NCBI GenBank assembly: GCA_021229015.1
Contig: CM037787.1
Location: 32,078,269 to 32,142,268 of the forward strand
Direction: 5' to 3'
Source of the DNA: Solen grandis
Lineage: Eukaryota > Mollusca > Bivalvia > Adapedonta > Solenidae
Length of the DNA stretch: 64,000 bases
Each line of letters opens with the position of its first letter. The stretch's first letter is position 1. Under the pieces are notes generated by a model. That model saw only the letters and a list, made by a program, of their open reading frames with translations, searched no databases and was not told the DNA's origin. Positions 25,311 to 36,668 of the stretch are shown in pieces. The position numbers and the translations under genes were made by a program.

Positions 25311-26429
25311 CGATATGATAATGATACATATAAACGAGCGATACTCATGAATTTAGTATCTTGTGACATCATGTTGCAATCTCAAATCATCAAATGTTCC
25401 TGTTTTAAAGGTACTTGACCAGTTTATTTACATCCTAAATAATGAACGATTACGCACCGAAAAAAAAAACCCCTGAGAAAACTGGATAGACTTCATATAT
25501 ATTTATACGAAAATATATCTGGACAAACATATCGCAATATCTCTTTGTAATAACAAAGTTTTAAACCACTGTATGATGCAGAGTCTAAACTTAATTGGGA
25601 AAGCAATCGGGGTCGTTGATGATGGGAGTTGAGTTTTAGAAAAAAAATAGCAAACAAATGTGTTGGCGAATATGTTTCGGCAAATAATTTGATAATGTAA
25701 AATATTTCAGTCATACATGTTTTATGAAATAGAAGTTCTCTATATATGATGTAAAAAGATTTAAACGACAGTTTAATACTTTTAATTATTTTTAAACAAA
25801 TAAAGTAAAAATAAATAAATGAAATAAATAAAGACGCATTGCAATAAGAAAACGAAACTGGTATTTTAAATATAACAACATTTTTTTATATTCAATATTT
25901 CATATATCTTGCCCGTCCATTCATATGTGGTAACATACATGACTACATACAACACTCTTTTAATACTGCTTTATCGTATTTGAACAAATTAAATCTAAAA
26001 AAAAAACATATAATAAGATAACGACACTGTAAAGCCTATTACACTGTTAAGTTGGTAACTCACCTGCTTCAATGTTTCGTGTTCATGTCCATGAAAATAA
26101 CGGGAGGGACATGGCTTTGGAAAATACAGCGTTGTCTCGTCTGCTATTCTGACAAATTTATAATGTGACACTGGTAGTATGATATTAGTTTGTACTTTTT
26201 TTATCTTATGTGTTCTGGGAGCCTAACAATCCCAAGAATTTAAATTGCATTGCAGCTCTGCATTAGACTCCAGGCATGGGATTATGATGCATGATTTATA
26301 TATGGATAACAAGACACTGAGAGTGTAGAACGGTTAAAAGAAGAACATATTTGACATAAGACTGTGTTTGTAAATGACTAAAGCAATAGGAAGGTGGATA
26401 TTGCGAAATCTGTATGTGATAATTGTGTC
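25311..26429. other. Gene-free stretch
   Basis: Very AT-rich, with (AAAT)n-like runs near 25800. Nothing else was recognised. Confidence 0.4.
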
Positions 26430-26740
26430 CTGCTTTTCCCATCGACAGTATTCCAGTCGTTTGGAAACTATGTCTTCTTGAGAAAGACATAGTGCTGCCA
26501 CATTGCAGTATCATGCCGTAGACATGTGGCATGATACCACACACAGTCACATTATCCTGACACCGGGCCATCCAGTCCTGGAACTACCCTTGCATGCTGA
26601 GTGCCAAGCAAGGGAGCTATACCAATGCCTGTTTTACATCTTTGGTATTTTGCGGCCGGTTAACGGATCAACGACCGCCCGAGATGAACACTCTAACCAC
26701 CCGCCCACCGGGGCCGGTGTTTATTTCGTCAATTCTTGGA
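26430..26740 (-). repeat. tRNA-derived SINE, second family
   Basis: On the minus strand the head carries GGGTGGTTAGAGTGTTCATC (A-box-like) and GGTCGTTGATCCG (B-box-like). The body contains GGTGTGG/GGCATGATACC blocks and the 3' tail is AATACTGTCG. Partial copies lie at 27340, 59583, 61525 and 63881. Confidence 0.65.
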
Positions 26741-27339
26741 AACAAATAAGAAACTGAACACCAGCCATTTTTATCAAAAAGACATAGCTAATTGCAATGT
26801 TTTATTATGACAATCAATCATCAAATGCTTAATCCCAATCACCGTCATATTTCAAAGATGTCATTTTATAAGGATACATTTTCTTTTTCGATATTTCGAC
26901 TATTAGAGATGGATTTAAAATGACATTGGATTAATATGTTATTGTTATATCGGTCCATTATCTAGCTTTCAATATTGACCCACCTCTAGAAATTCAATGT
27001 AGGTGTTTTACCAAGCTAACGCAATCTTGCCGATATCAAATGAATCTGAATAAAGACCGATGAGTGCCTTGTTATCTGAACAGGTATTATCGAGAGTTAA
27101 ATAATTTTATTAATTTTGCTTATTGTAATAAACATTGATGTGATACATTTTGACAAAATGAATATTTTGAGTAATCATATACATGTTGTTTTTTATTTTC
27201 TTAAGAATTAATAAAAAGATAAGAAAAAAGGATATCTGTACTATTCTTTAGATGACGCGGAAATGTATGACAGTTGTAAATCACTATGGGTTAAAATTTC
27301 AGTACTTTAGGGACTTTATACATGGGACAATTACAGTGT
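26741..27339. other. Gene-free stretch
   Basis: AT-rich, nothing recognised. Confidence 0.4.
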
Positions 27340-27435
27340 TTACTCATTTGTTATCACGCCGTAGACATGTGGTACGATACCACACCAGCCTGACAGTCGG
27401 TCAGTTCTGAAAACCATTATATGCTAAGCGCCAAT
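27340..27435 (-). repeat. Fragment of the second SINE family
   Basis: Contains ccgtagacatgtggtacgat and accacaccagcctgacag, the middle of the element at 26430. Confidence 0.55.
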
Positions 27436-27609
27436 CACCAGACACATTTAAAGCAACTAACTCACATATGGTCATTGACTGAGAATTTGATGTGTATTGC
27501 ATTTATCTGTTCCCGTCTACAGACGCATGATCATCCAATGCAACCATCCATGTTTGTAAAAATGATTTCCCCATCACGGTACTGAAATTTTATTTAGAAA
27601 AACTTACAT

Positions 27610-27885
27610 GAACTTACATAATTGCTACCCTGAATTTGTGTAGACGCCATGTTGCGGAACATGTCACATGTTACCGCAAGTACCTGCTTTGAGGATATCG
27701 CATTCTATTTTTAACCGATTTCGCTAAAGTTACGTTTACGAAACTAAATATCCCAGTTTTATTTGTCAGGAATCATGAACATCAGCAACATCAACAAGGG
27801 AGAGTATATAGTTTTTTTTTAATATCAGATTGTTTTTTTAATCTCTACCGATCATCTGTCAACGAGCTGTTTTAATGGTTTCAAT
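27610..27885. repeat. Dispersed repeat, copy 1
   Basis: Diverged direct copy of 56530-56775. Shared blocks include gctaccctga, catgtcacatg, ttatttgtcagga and caacgagctg(t/c)ttta. Family unknown. Confidence 0.6.
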
Positions 27886-28011
27886 GGTTAAGTATTATAA
27901 ATGCTACAAAACTTAATTCTAAGTCTTATTTGAGTACCATCAGGCTAGATGAAACACTATTGGTCTCTTGGGATGTAACCTGGTGAAAGGTTTACGATTT
28001 GACCACCTGTT

Positions 28012-28114
28012 TGTGTCACCTGCTGTAAGCAGAAGTGACACATAGAGACCACTTTTCCGTCGTATGTCTGTCCGTCTGTCAAACATTTTCCGTCACGTTT
28101 CAGCAGGTGACACA
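28012..28114. mobile_element. 103-bp foldback MITE
   Basis: Perfect 14-bp inverted ends TGTGTCACCTGCTG and CAGCAGGTGACACA, with an internal gaagtgacacat block. Confidence 0.7.
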
Positions 28115-30159
28115 TGTGATCCAGAGAACACTCTTGTTGTAATTAAAATTACATGCCTCATTGCTAACGATACCGTCCGTGTTTCCGTACTCTTTTATGT
28201 GTCTTGAAGTAATATTTGATTTTAATCATAAAAACTTATCCTTGACGATTTGTGATCTGGACTACTAAACCTGCAATTGTCTTCTATTTGGAACATTTAA
28301 AGTCGTAGGAGCTATACGAAACTGGGACTAAATATCAGTTTTGAAAAGCTTTAATGACTCTTCGATACGCTGTCACAAACCACTTAAAATGTCACTGTAA
28401 TTTTTCCAGTACATTTATATGTCATAAAACATTCATACGTCTTTAACACAAATCGTTTGTTACAATATCAATCATTCGAGAAGACAGGAACTAAAACGTA
28501 ACCAAAAAATAATCTCTTTTTGACGTTTTGGATATCCTATGAAAATGTAATTATGTCAGCGCGTTTATCTCTCACAGTGCTCTAAGTAGGTCAGAAAAGA
28601 GGAGAAAAAAGTCGAATGCTAGACCCGATTGTACTCGTATTCATTTTGGGATTTAATTACATTAAATTACTTTCCGATGACTCTTTTAAATGAATCCAAG
28701 CTGTTTTTATTCCGGATAAGAAACAATTACGCTTGTCCATACAATTTTGTAGCTACCTTTGACATAGCTCTTTTTAAAGGGCTGTTTGAAGCCACGATTA
28801 AACTCCTCTCTCTCTCTCTGTATGTGTGAAATACCTATCCTGATCAGTGTTTCCACTGTTTGCAGAGACGGACACCGTGTCTTTATGCGGTAGAGGGATA
28901 CTAGTATTCAAGATAACAGATATCAACATTTTTAATTATCTAACACGTTTATCGCGAGAATGTTGTATGAAGCCACATGTCACTCTTCTCACTAAAACAT
29001 ACGTACACTGAAACTTGATTCTGTTTCTTCACATCCCTCTCAGAATGTTGACCTATTTGAATTCATATAAAACTGCATATAATTTCGTTCACTCACTTTC
29101 TTGAGTCTTAAGGAGCTAAAACGCGTAAATGCTCATTTGACACAAGACTCACTTCAACAGTTTTTGTTGTTATTGTTGTTGTTGTTTACCAGTGTGCGTG
29201 CTTTTAAAAGAAAATGAAACTTCATAACATATAAAGCTAGCAGTCTGTAATGCTTTGTGCACAAAAACTTCGGAATTTAAATAAACATTCAAGGCTAAAG
29301 ATAAAGAGCTGCTACATGCTTGATGTTGTTGTTGTTGATTTACTTTTCAACTAGTACTGTACTAATTTTATACAAAATACATCTTTAAAGGATAGAAGAA
29401 TATATCTTCATTTTGGTTATTTGAAACTGTAATGAAGCAATAGAGTATGATAACAATTGTTAACATCTTTTTGCCAATTTAGCCTCTGAACCTTTTAAAA
29501 TTGGTGTAAGTCGCAGAAAATAATAAATCACGGAGAAATTGATTTTAACGATTTGATAAAACATCCGCATTGCCTTACTGCTTTCAGAGCAACGAATAAC
29601 AAATCTTAGCAATTAGCAAAACAGCTAGAGAAAAAAGAAGTGTTTATTTTGCGTGACTTGCGAAATTTAGGGTCTTGTTTGAGTAAGCTTAAATGTGCCG
29701 AGATAACTGTATTCAATTTTTCAACATATTGGATATTGAGATTCGAAATTACGAGAGAAATATGATAAATAAATGGGGGAAAATGTATAATTTATAAATG
29801 GAAATATTAAACTAGTTATCTGTCATCGCTAATTCAAAGATGTTTGTGAGGATTTCCATGAAAACCAGCATTAATGTATTGATAACCTTTATAAATCAAC
29901 GTCGAACTGAAACGACACAAATAAATCACATACAATAAACCCGAGCATGCATATGACAATTAGAAACTCTGTAAAAGACATTCTGAATATTAGCTCTAAC
30001 TGATTAATACGTTAATAGCTGAATCAACAAATAATGCAGATAGATCCCTAAAATAGTTTGCAGACGGTGTCCGAAACGCATGTATATCCGAAATGTTCAT
30101 TACAAAACTATAAAAATCGAATAACAACAATTTTCAAAAGACTTGACAAGACCTCGCAT
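28115..30159. other. Gene-free stretch
   Basis: Contains a CT microsatellite near 28806 and GTT-rich runs near 29165 and 29325. No coding exon was recognised. Confidence 0.45.
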
Positions 30160-30345
30160 ATAAATAATAAACTCAGATGTAATATACCTCTTTTATGCCT
30201 CCGCGCGTATGTCAAGAAGTGGAAACCCTTTTGTAAAAACAAAAACTAATTCGTAAAAACCATGTGCCAAAGGGACATTACTGCTTTCCATCCATCACTT
30301 GCTCTTTCGTACATGCACCGATTCGAACCAATCTGTATTCGGCTG
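30160..30345 (-). repeat. Repeat shared with the BEL/Pao relic
   Basis: Diverged copy of 37345-37530. Shared blocks are gcctccgcgcg(t/c)atgtcaa, aattcg(t/c)aaa, cgtac(a/t)tgcaccgattcgaac. It is probably another piece of the same BEL/Pao-related sequence, on the other side of the 5.7-kb element. Confidence 0.55.
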
Positions 30346-30469
30346 AAGTAGAATGGCTCCCCTAAATTTGAGACAACAAAATTACTCACAGCATCGATGC
30401 AGTATTGATCAACAATATTCAAATTATAGAACTTGTAGCGCTGGATTACCTCATCAGTGCCACGTTAAG

Positions 30470-30501
<32 letters not shown>

Positions 30502-31202
30502 CATGTTGAAGCACAAGAAGCATATTCTTAGAGTATATGGTGAATAGTGAAACACAAAACTAAATATTGTTTGATAAAATTGAAAGGGGTACTTATTCTT
30601 CCTTTTATAAAGAATGAAAATTAACCAAAAAGTACCATAGGGGCTGTTTTAAAAAAAAATGGCAGGAAACATGTAAAAATGGTCAAAATTTTAAACAGGT
30701 CTGAGTAAACATTTGATTACCTCATTATATTAAGCCGTCATTGCAGTCTACAAAAATGGTTGCGTGCAAAGAATATAACAAATATTAATTTTTTTATTGA
30801 ACTTTAATTCAGATGACCCAACAAAAAAAGAAAACAACATGTACTATCTTTAAAGTCACTGCAGAAACAAAAACATTATACTCTGTGTCTTTTTATGCTC
30901 AGTTTTCTTAGTTTACGTGTTAAAGTAAATGAAAAAATGTTCGAGCAAGCAGTATGCCCCCCCCCCCCCCCCAAAAAAAAAAAATCAAATTATTTTTTTC
31001 GCCATTATTTAGCCCAATTTAATGGCTACTATAAAGAAGCAAGTTTGTTTTCTCATTAAATTGTGTAACCTTAATACAAAAAAACTGCTTTCCCTTATAT
31101 TTTAAAGAATAGCATGTAAATACAACATATTATTACATAAACATGACTTAACATTAAACCTTACAAACTGATATAAACATATAGCAGTTTAATGAATAAA
31201 TG

Positions 31203-31552
31203 TTTCACTCCTGACATAATTCACATTATTATCATAACTTAGATTACAACTAAATCTTGTGAATTAAATAGAATACAAGTGTAATAATACCTTAATTTAT
31301 TATTGTAATGCTGAAATGAAGTGACTTTTCAACAGTGTTGATACTGAAACTTTGATTTTTTAACACTTTTAGAATAACAACGATGAATTGATAACAGAGA
31401 TTCAACTTTGAGTTAACTCACAAACAATTTGATAAGAACAGGTCATTATAGTACTGATTTTTTGCATATAAAAGTAACACTGTACTATTAACAGAATATA
31501 ACCATAATAACTTCTGAAAACATAAAATGTCAACATGTTTCACTCCTGACAT
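31203..31552 (+). repeat. Two left copies of the 15-mer TTTCACTCCTGACAT
   Basis: Exact copies at 31203-31217 and 31538-31552. The second ends 11 bases before the gene's stop codon complement. They are candidate subterminal transposase-binding or regulatory sites. Confidence 0.7.
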
Positions 31553-31562
31553 GTATGTCAAC

Positions 31563-31781
31563 TTAAACACTAGGAATGAGTCCTTCTGCACGTTCAAGCT
31601 CTGGTATGTTGAACTCCATTTTGATTCCACGACCAGGCAACAGTTTAGGCTGAGTTAGAGTTTGTAAAATATCATGTACTGACTGCCAGGAAACTTCATC
31701 ATTTGACCATGTATACACTCCCGGACGGCCTGTCTTCTGGAGGAACCTCAACTGTATTTCCGGTTCATCCAACTTGACAAC
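31563..31781 (-). CDS. DDE-like/OTU gene, exon 5 (last)
   Basis: Begins after the acceptor AAATTTACAG in phase 0 and ends in TAA. It encodes VVKLDEPEIQLRFLQKTG and a C-terminal ELERAEGLIPSV. No known fold was recognised; this follows the OTU domain. Confidence 0.65.
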   Translation of the reverse strand, partial: VVKLDEPEIQLRFLQKTGRPGVYTWSNDEVSWQSVHDILQTLTQPKLLPGRGIKMEFNIPELERAEGLIPSV

Positions 31782-31919
31782 CTGTAAATTTATGTAAATT
31801 TCAAGATTATATGTAGAAAATAGAGCTAAATAGTACACATATTTAATACACTTAACATATAAACTTGCTTATCTTATTTTAGAAGTGTCAGTTTCTAAAA
31901 ACCTATTTTTTAGTATTAC

Positions 31920-31992
31920 CTTGGCCAAATACAGATACTGCTTGTTTCTGCGTGAGCTCAGTTTGACTACAACAAAGTCCTGGGGTGCATAT
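31920..31992 (-). CDS. DDE-like/OTU gene, exon 4
   Basis: 73 bases between an acceptor (CCATATTTCAG) and a donor (GCCAAG|GTAATA). It encodes YAPQDFVVVKLSSRRNKQYL. The AG left by exon 3 plus its first A makes an arginine codon, so the phases agree. Confidence 0.68.
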
Positions 31993-32120
31993 CTGAAATA
32001 TGGAGATCAAAATTAAACTATTAATTTGGTCATGTCCATTTTAAATCAGTCATTTTTTGTATCAACACTTAGTTGTTAAAATAGAGTAAAAAAAATTGTC
32101 TATAAATGCTTGAAACTCAC

Positions 32121-32365
32121 CTTTCTGCTGGCTCCATGCTAACATAATGTTGTAACTCTGGTATGTATCCAATTGCTAACATTTCATCACCACCGTCAAC
32201 CTGGATGTTGGGATTGTTTGAGTGTACAATCAATATACTGGTTGAAAGAACTTTACTTATGATGCTGATGCATGGGTGGTCAGCATATGTTCCATCTTTA
32301 CTCATGTTTGACACATAGGAGTGCAAGTCTGAGGTAATGAACTCATTAAGTTCCAACTTCGCTTC
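32121..32365 (-). CDS. DDE-like/OTU gene, exon 3: C-terminal half of the OTU domain
   Basis: Starts after TTGTTTTAG in phase 0 and ends at a perfect donor (GAAAG|GTGAGT). It encodes the OTU segment SYVSNMSKDGTYADH, a hydrophobic strand ILIVHSNN, and LQHYVSM, which carries the expected catalytic histidine. With the DGNCFF box in exon 2, the visible key residues of an OTU deubiquitinase-like cysteine protease are present. Confidence 0.72.
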
Positions 32366-32595
32366 CTAAAACAATTCATTATATAACAATTACACATATC
32401 TATTATATACATATTAATCAAATTAAAGTTAATAATATGCTTGTTAGTGCTGAAAATTCACTGTAAGCAGTTGTATATAATTTATATTATATTAGTATAG
32501 ATATACATGCATATATACAATATAGCACAGCTCACAAAGGGACACATTTGCAATTGTAATGCTTATGTAACAAATCAGGAGCTAAATAATCGCAC

Positions 32596-32870
32596 CTCTG
32601 ACAGATCCTGAATGTGTTCAACAACACTTTTTCTTAGTTGCGTATGAGTTTGAGCTCTACCCATCACCCTGTCTAGTTGGTCAGACACTGCCCAAAAGAA
32701 GCAGTTCCCATCCTCTGGAGTTTTCCCCCGTATCTTCCATGCCTTTGCTTTAATTTTTTCTTCAAAGTCTGCCATGATTTTATCATGTCTTGACCTTTCT
32801 ATCTCAAGAGAAATGATGCTTTCAACCAAAGCTTTAGGTACACCACTTTCACCACCACCAGGATGACTAT
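32596..32870 (-). CDS. DDE-like/OTU gene, exon 2: N-terminal half of the OTU domain
   Basis: Encodes GKTPEDGNCFFWAVSDQL, the OTU Asp/Cys box, followed by the helix THTQLRKSVVEHIQDL. The donor is CAGAG|GTGCGA. The likely acceptor is GCGTAG at 32871-32876, preceded by a CTAAC branch-point-like sequence; upstream in-frame stops exclude earlier acceptors tested. It joins the large exon in phase if that exon ends at 33214. OTU domains remove ubiquitin in host proteins; the role inside transposons is unknown. Confidence 0.7.
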
Positions 32871-33213
32871 CTACGCATGCGTTAGTAAGGTTAGAAGCTA
32901 TTAGTTATAAGGAAGCTAAAGCAAAGATAGACAGTTGGTTATGAAAGATGGATTACCAACATTTGTTCTACTAAAAGCTACATTAGTATTATAACAAAAT
33001 TAAATACTACAACTGCCAACTACTTAGAAGCATTTCTGTGATATTTATTTATTTATAAAAGCATTTTTGTGATATTTATAAATACATTTCTGTGATATTT
33101 ATAAAAGCATTTCTGTGATATTTATTTATTTATAAAATTGATACATTTATTTATTAATCTAAACGCATAACATTTTAAATTAGAGTGCCTTTGTATGCTA
33201 ATAAAAAGGATAC

Positions 33214-34774
33214 ACATGTTGTCTGCTAGATTGGCAAGTGTATTGAGGTCTTTGAAGAGGATCTGTTTTCCATCTTGGAGCCTGATAAATTTGTCAGGAC
33301 GTCTGAACTGCATGAAGAAGCAAGGGCCCTCCTCTTTGGCAATACAGATGGGGCAGGAGCAGCTCAAGTCACAGCACGTCAGTATGCCAGTACTAGGTTT
33401 CCACTGCTTGACCATGTGGAATGACTGTGTCCCAGGCACTGATTTGGATGATGTGCTTTTCTGTGGTGCTGATTTCATCATTTTTGCTGGGAAATAAATC
33501 ACATGTTGTCTCGAGTTGTCGCTTGGATGTTGCCTCAGAGCAAGATATGCTTGATAAGTGGTATTTATCACTTTTCCTCCCAGTATCAGCCTCTCCAGCC
33601 TTTTCTTTATCCCGGCTCCTAGACCATCACTGGGCCCCTTCCCATGACTACTTTCTGTGTAGTGATACACTAGCTCGATGTTGTATTTCTCCTCCAAAAG
33701 CATAATGTGCTCGAATGCAGATTTGCTTTTGTACTGGGCGGCACAGTTATCTGAGAAGCGATGAATGATCGAAATTGGCACAGGACCAGGGTTGTTTTGG
33801 AGGTGGATAAGTAGTTGTTCTGTAAAGATGTAGACAGCCCTTGCATCATGGGTTAAACAGTCTGATAATATTATCAGAGACTCTTTTGTTATGATGGGCT
33901 CCTCTTCGGTACTACCTTCACCATGCCTTACAATATAAATCGGATGCAGTGTAATCTGTTTTTGAGTCCAATGGGCGGACTCTATCTCGTCCTGAGGTTC
34001 AAGTGTTACATTTTCAGAGAAGTCCATCACAACAAGGCAGTGATCTATTGGTAGTGTACACATGATTTCAGTTTCAACTCTATGTTGAAAATCAGCCCTG
34101 AACATGTGGCTGGTGAATGTGCCCATTTTTTGGGTGACATGTTCTACTATCTCTTTCATACTCTCTTTCTTTTCTGCTTGGATCCAACGCTTCGTTTTCT
34201 TGGTTTCACCCTTTCTGTTTGTGTACATCTCTGATGCCTGTTCCCACTGGATATACTTCACTTTTAGGTTTTGGGTGGTATTGTTGATTAATGGTTCATA
34301 CAAGTTTTGTATGGAATCAGTTCCACAATTTTGACATTCTCTGTCTACACATTTTCTGGCTGGAATTTTGTCATAGGGACATACAGATATGTCAGATAGT
34401 TCTCTGATTGTTGTTTGCAGATCATTGTTCGAACTTCCTTGTGCTACCTTGTTCAGTGCAAGTATCTGTTGCTCTAAGTTGTAATCTTTCATACAAACAC
34501 AAACCCTACGGCAAGCTAGATTCAGGCATCTGTAATTTCTAGGGATCATGTTTTCAAATGTGGATAATTTTCTTGAGAAAGTTTGATGTAATTTCTTGAA
34601 TTTTCGATACAACTTTAATTTGGAGCTTAGCAAATGGTGCTTTGGTACAGTTTCTCCGTTAATCAACAAGGTATCCCTCTTATTTGGCTTTACTCGGGAA
34701 TTAGAATCTAGGAATTCTGTAATTCTATCCTTCCAAGCTGCTCTATATGCTTGTGGTTTAGATATTCTGTTCAT
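33214..34774 (-). CDS. DDE-like/OTU gene, exon 1: putative DDE-type transposase
   Basis: The largest open frame of the window (550 codons without splicing, about 520 if the donor ACATGT|GTATCC is used). Visible features are a Cys cluster near residues 130-152 (including CVDRECQNCG); VVMDFSENV with Asp at about 252; FSDNCAAQYKSK with Asp at about 343; SHGKGPSDG with Asp at about 384; and a second Cys cluster CCDLSCSCPIC near 468-478. Spaced acidic residues in strand-like contexts suggest an RNase H/DDE fold. I remember similar uncharacterised repeat-borne proteins in many invertebrates. The assumed splice chain to 31563 totals 2373 coding bases (791 codons with the stop), divisible by three, with GT-AG at all four introns. 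The start at 34774 may be internal: related-looking sequence continues upstream in another frame. Confidence 0.72.
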
Positions 34775-35201
34775 AAATTTTTCTCTCTTGTTTGTTTTTT
34801 TTTTATCCCAAGAACTTCTTCAACATTTTCTGTATCCTTCGATGTTACCATGTTCATATGTGACAGCCTTCGTGGTGTAGCATTCTTAACTATATGATCC
34901 ATAGTGTTTGCCCAAGCTCTAGGACTTTCTGGTAGATGCCTGCGTGCTCTTTCGGCAGATTTTCGAATGTTTACAATTTTCTGCTTTCTTGTTCTTCTTG
35001 ATTGATTCTCTTTCTTTCTTGACTGTCTCTTTGTATTTTCGATTTCTTTTCAAGAAGTTCCTCATCCTTTTTCAACTTCTGTCTATGTTTTCGAACTCTT
35101 TCTGTGGATGTTATTATATTGGTTTTTGTCTCTGCTTTCAGTTTTTTTATTTCTCTTAATGATTTTCTGATGGCTGGAAGGCTAACAATAAGCATGCTCA
35201 T
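34775..35201 (-). pseudogene. Basic N-terminal extension of the DDE-like/OTU gene, frame-shifted
   Basis: A first segment (35201-34971) encodes a Lys/Arg/Glu-rich coiled-coil-like sequence. A second, in another frame, contains AERARRHLPESPRAWANTMD and leads to the 34774 start. Shifts occur near 34980-35050 and at a ten-A run (34796-34805). The basic LPxSPR module is typical, as I recall it, of the region before this transposase-like family. Breaks could be decay, a sequencing error at the homopolymer, or a further small intron. Confidence 0.5.
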
Positions 35202-35256
35202 CTTGGCTGCTTTATATTTACTCTATAAAATAAATGAATGCAATTTTACCACTTTA

Positions 35257-36194
35257 ATGTCAGGAGTGAAACATTTTTACCCATGCAAGAAATCATGCTA
35301 AGAAGAAATGATATATGCTGCAATTTGTTATTTGCAGTAATATGCAGTAACATTTGATAAAAACATAAGCATGAAAAACATAAAAATCATACAGAAAAAT
35401 ACGTTCTTCTTTTTAGACATATATATTTATAAGATATATTTTCAACTAATAAACTATTATTATAACAATTTTATTTAAAAGCATTAAAACACTTACCTTA
35501 TATGAACTAGATTGTAGTATTATCCGCAAATCATCACCCAGAAATTAAAAAAATCCACAGCTGAACAGTGTTGCTTTATAATATGCTAGTTTACAAAGTA
35601 GCACCAAAATTGAAAATCGCGTTTCACTCCTGACATTTACAGACATGCCATATACTCAATACACAAACACAAACTTCACTCATGACTGTCACTTGTGATT
35701 GCTCCAAGACACACACTTCTTGGAAAAATGCATTTGGGTACATATATGTTCTATTTTTAAACACAGTGGTTCATTTAAGTGCAAATGTTTCACTCCTGAC
35801 CTAATTTGGTCATCTAAGAATATACAATGCTAAAAATAGAATTTAAATATATGATGATTAAATTATTACTTGTTTAAGTCATTAATACATATAACTGTAT
35901 AATAGCAAGAGTAAGTTATGAAATACCATTAGTTCCAATAAGTTGTAGTCAATTACATAGATTTATACTGATTTTTTTATGAAAATAACATTACCGCCCT
36001 TACTCCTTTTCAGCCTTTTTTTTTTGTCTAAAACATTCTTATATATTCCTTAGTTTTATGTTTTTTATAGCCACGACATTCAACTTGAATAAAAATAAAT
36101 ATTTTACTCTCTCACCCACATTTTGACATTGAAATAACATTTTGAATTTTAAGCTTTTCTTAAAATGTCACGCTTTTTGTTGCACTCCTGACAT
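35257..36194. repeat. Four right copies of the 15-mer TTTCACTCCTGACAT
   Basis: Located at 35257-35271 (minus orientation), 35622-35636, 35788-35800 (last bases changed) and 36181-36194 (first bases changed). They lie upstream of the gene and inside the right part of the element. The other 900 bases here show no coding signal. Confidence 0.68.
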
Positions 36195-36375
36195 TTTTGG
36201 CATCTTTTATGGACATAACTTTTTTTTCTGTGAATATATCTTGACCAAATTTTATATACAACTCTATGACACCAGTTGGCATTTTTAGACAATTGAATTA
36301 GCATCTAATAATGCATAATGTGACAGAAGTTACTGAAAAACTAAAACTAGCCTTTTTTTTTAAAATAGCCCATAG

Positions 36376-36668
36376 CAAGTCAATCATTAAACATATAGCA
36401 CAAAAAAGATCTTACAAAATCCTCAATTAGACTATTGTAAATCACAAAATGCTTCCTTAGAAATTAGAAACTTAATTGTAACTTTTTATTAGTAATAGGT
36501 AATAATAGGTATAAAACAGTTAGTGTATCCTATTTATTGTGAACTTCCAAGAAAAGCAAAATTAAAATGTAATCTGCAATCTGACTTGCAATGAAATATA
36601 TATATGAGATCTTCCCCAACTGGGATATAAACCCTGATCTGCAAGTCCTGCATACAAATCTAATAGAT
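36376..36668. other. Non-coding part of the BEL/Pao relic
   Basis: AT-rich sequence between the 5.7-kb element and the recognisable BEL/Pao coding remnants; no motif seen. Confidence 0.35.

Larger units (their letters stand above)
30641..36371 (-). mobile_element. Complete DNA transposon-like element with a DDE-like/OTU gene
   Basis: The left end reads GGGCTGTTTTAAAAAAAAA and the inverted right end GGGCTATTTTAAAAAAAAA. A 4-bp duplication ATAG lies at 30637-30640 and 36372-36375. The single gene runs on the minus strand (about 35201 to 31563). Six copies of TTTCACTCCTGACAT or near variants lie outside the coding part on both sides. The element lies beside BEL/Pao-related sequence (36669-37530 and 30160-30345). 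Superfamily cannot be named from the ends. A C16-A12 run lies at 30957-30984. The TIR match is short and A-rich, so its support comes mainly from agreement between TIR, duplication and gene position. Confidence 0.72.

Noticed and set aside
33195..34880. Plus-strand open frames over the DDE-like gene
   Set aside because: They are antisense shadows of the long minus-strand exon and show no motif.
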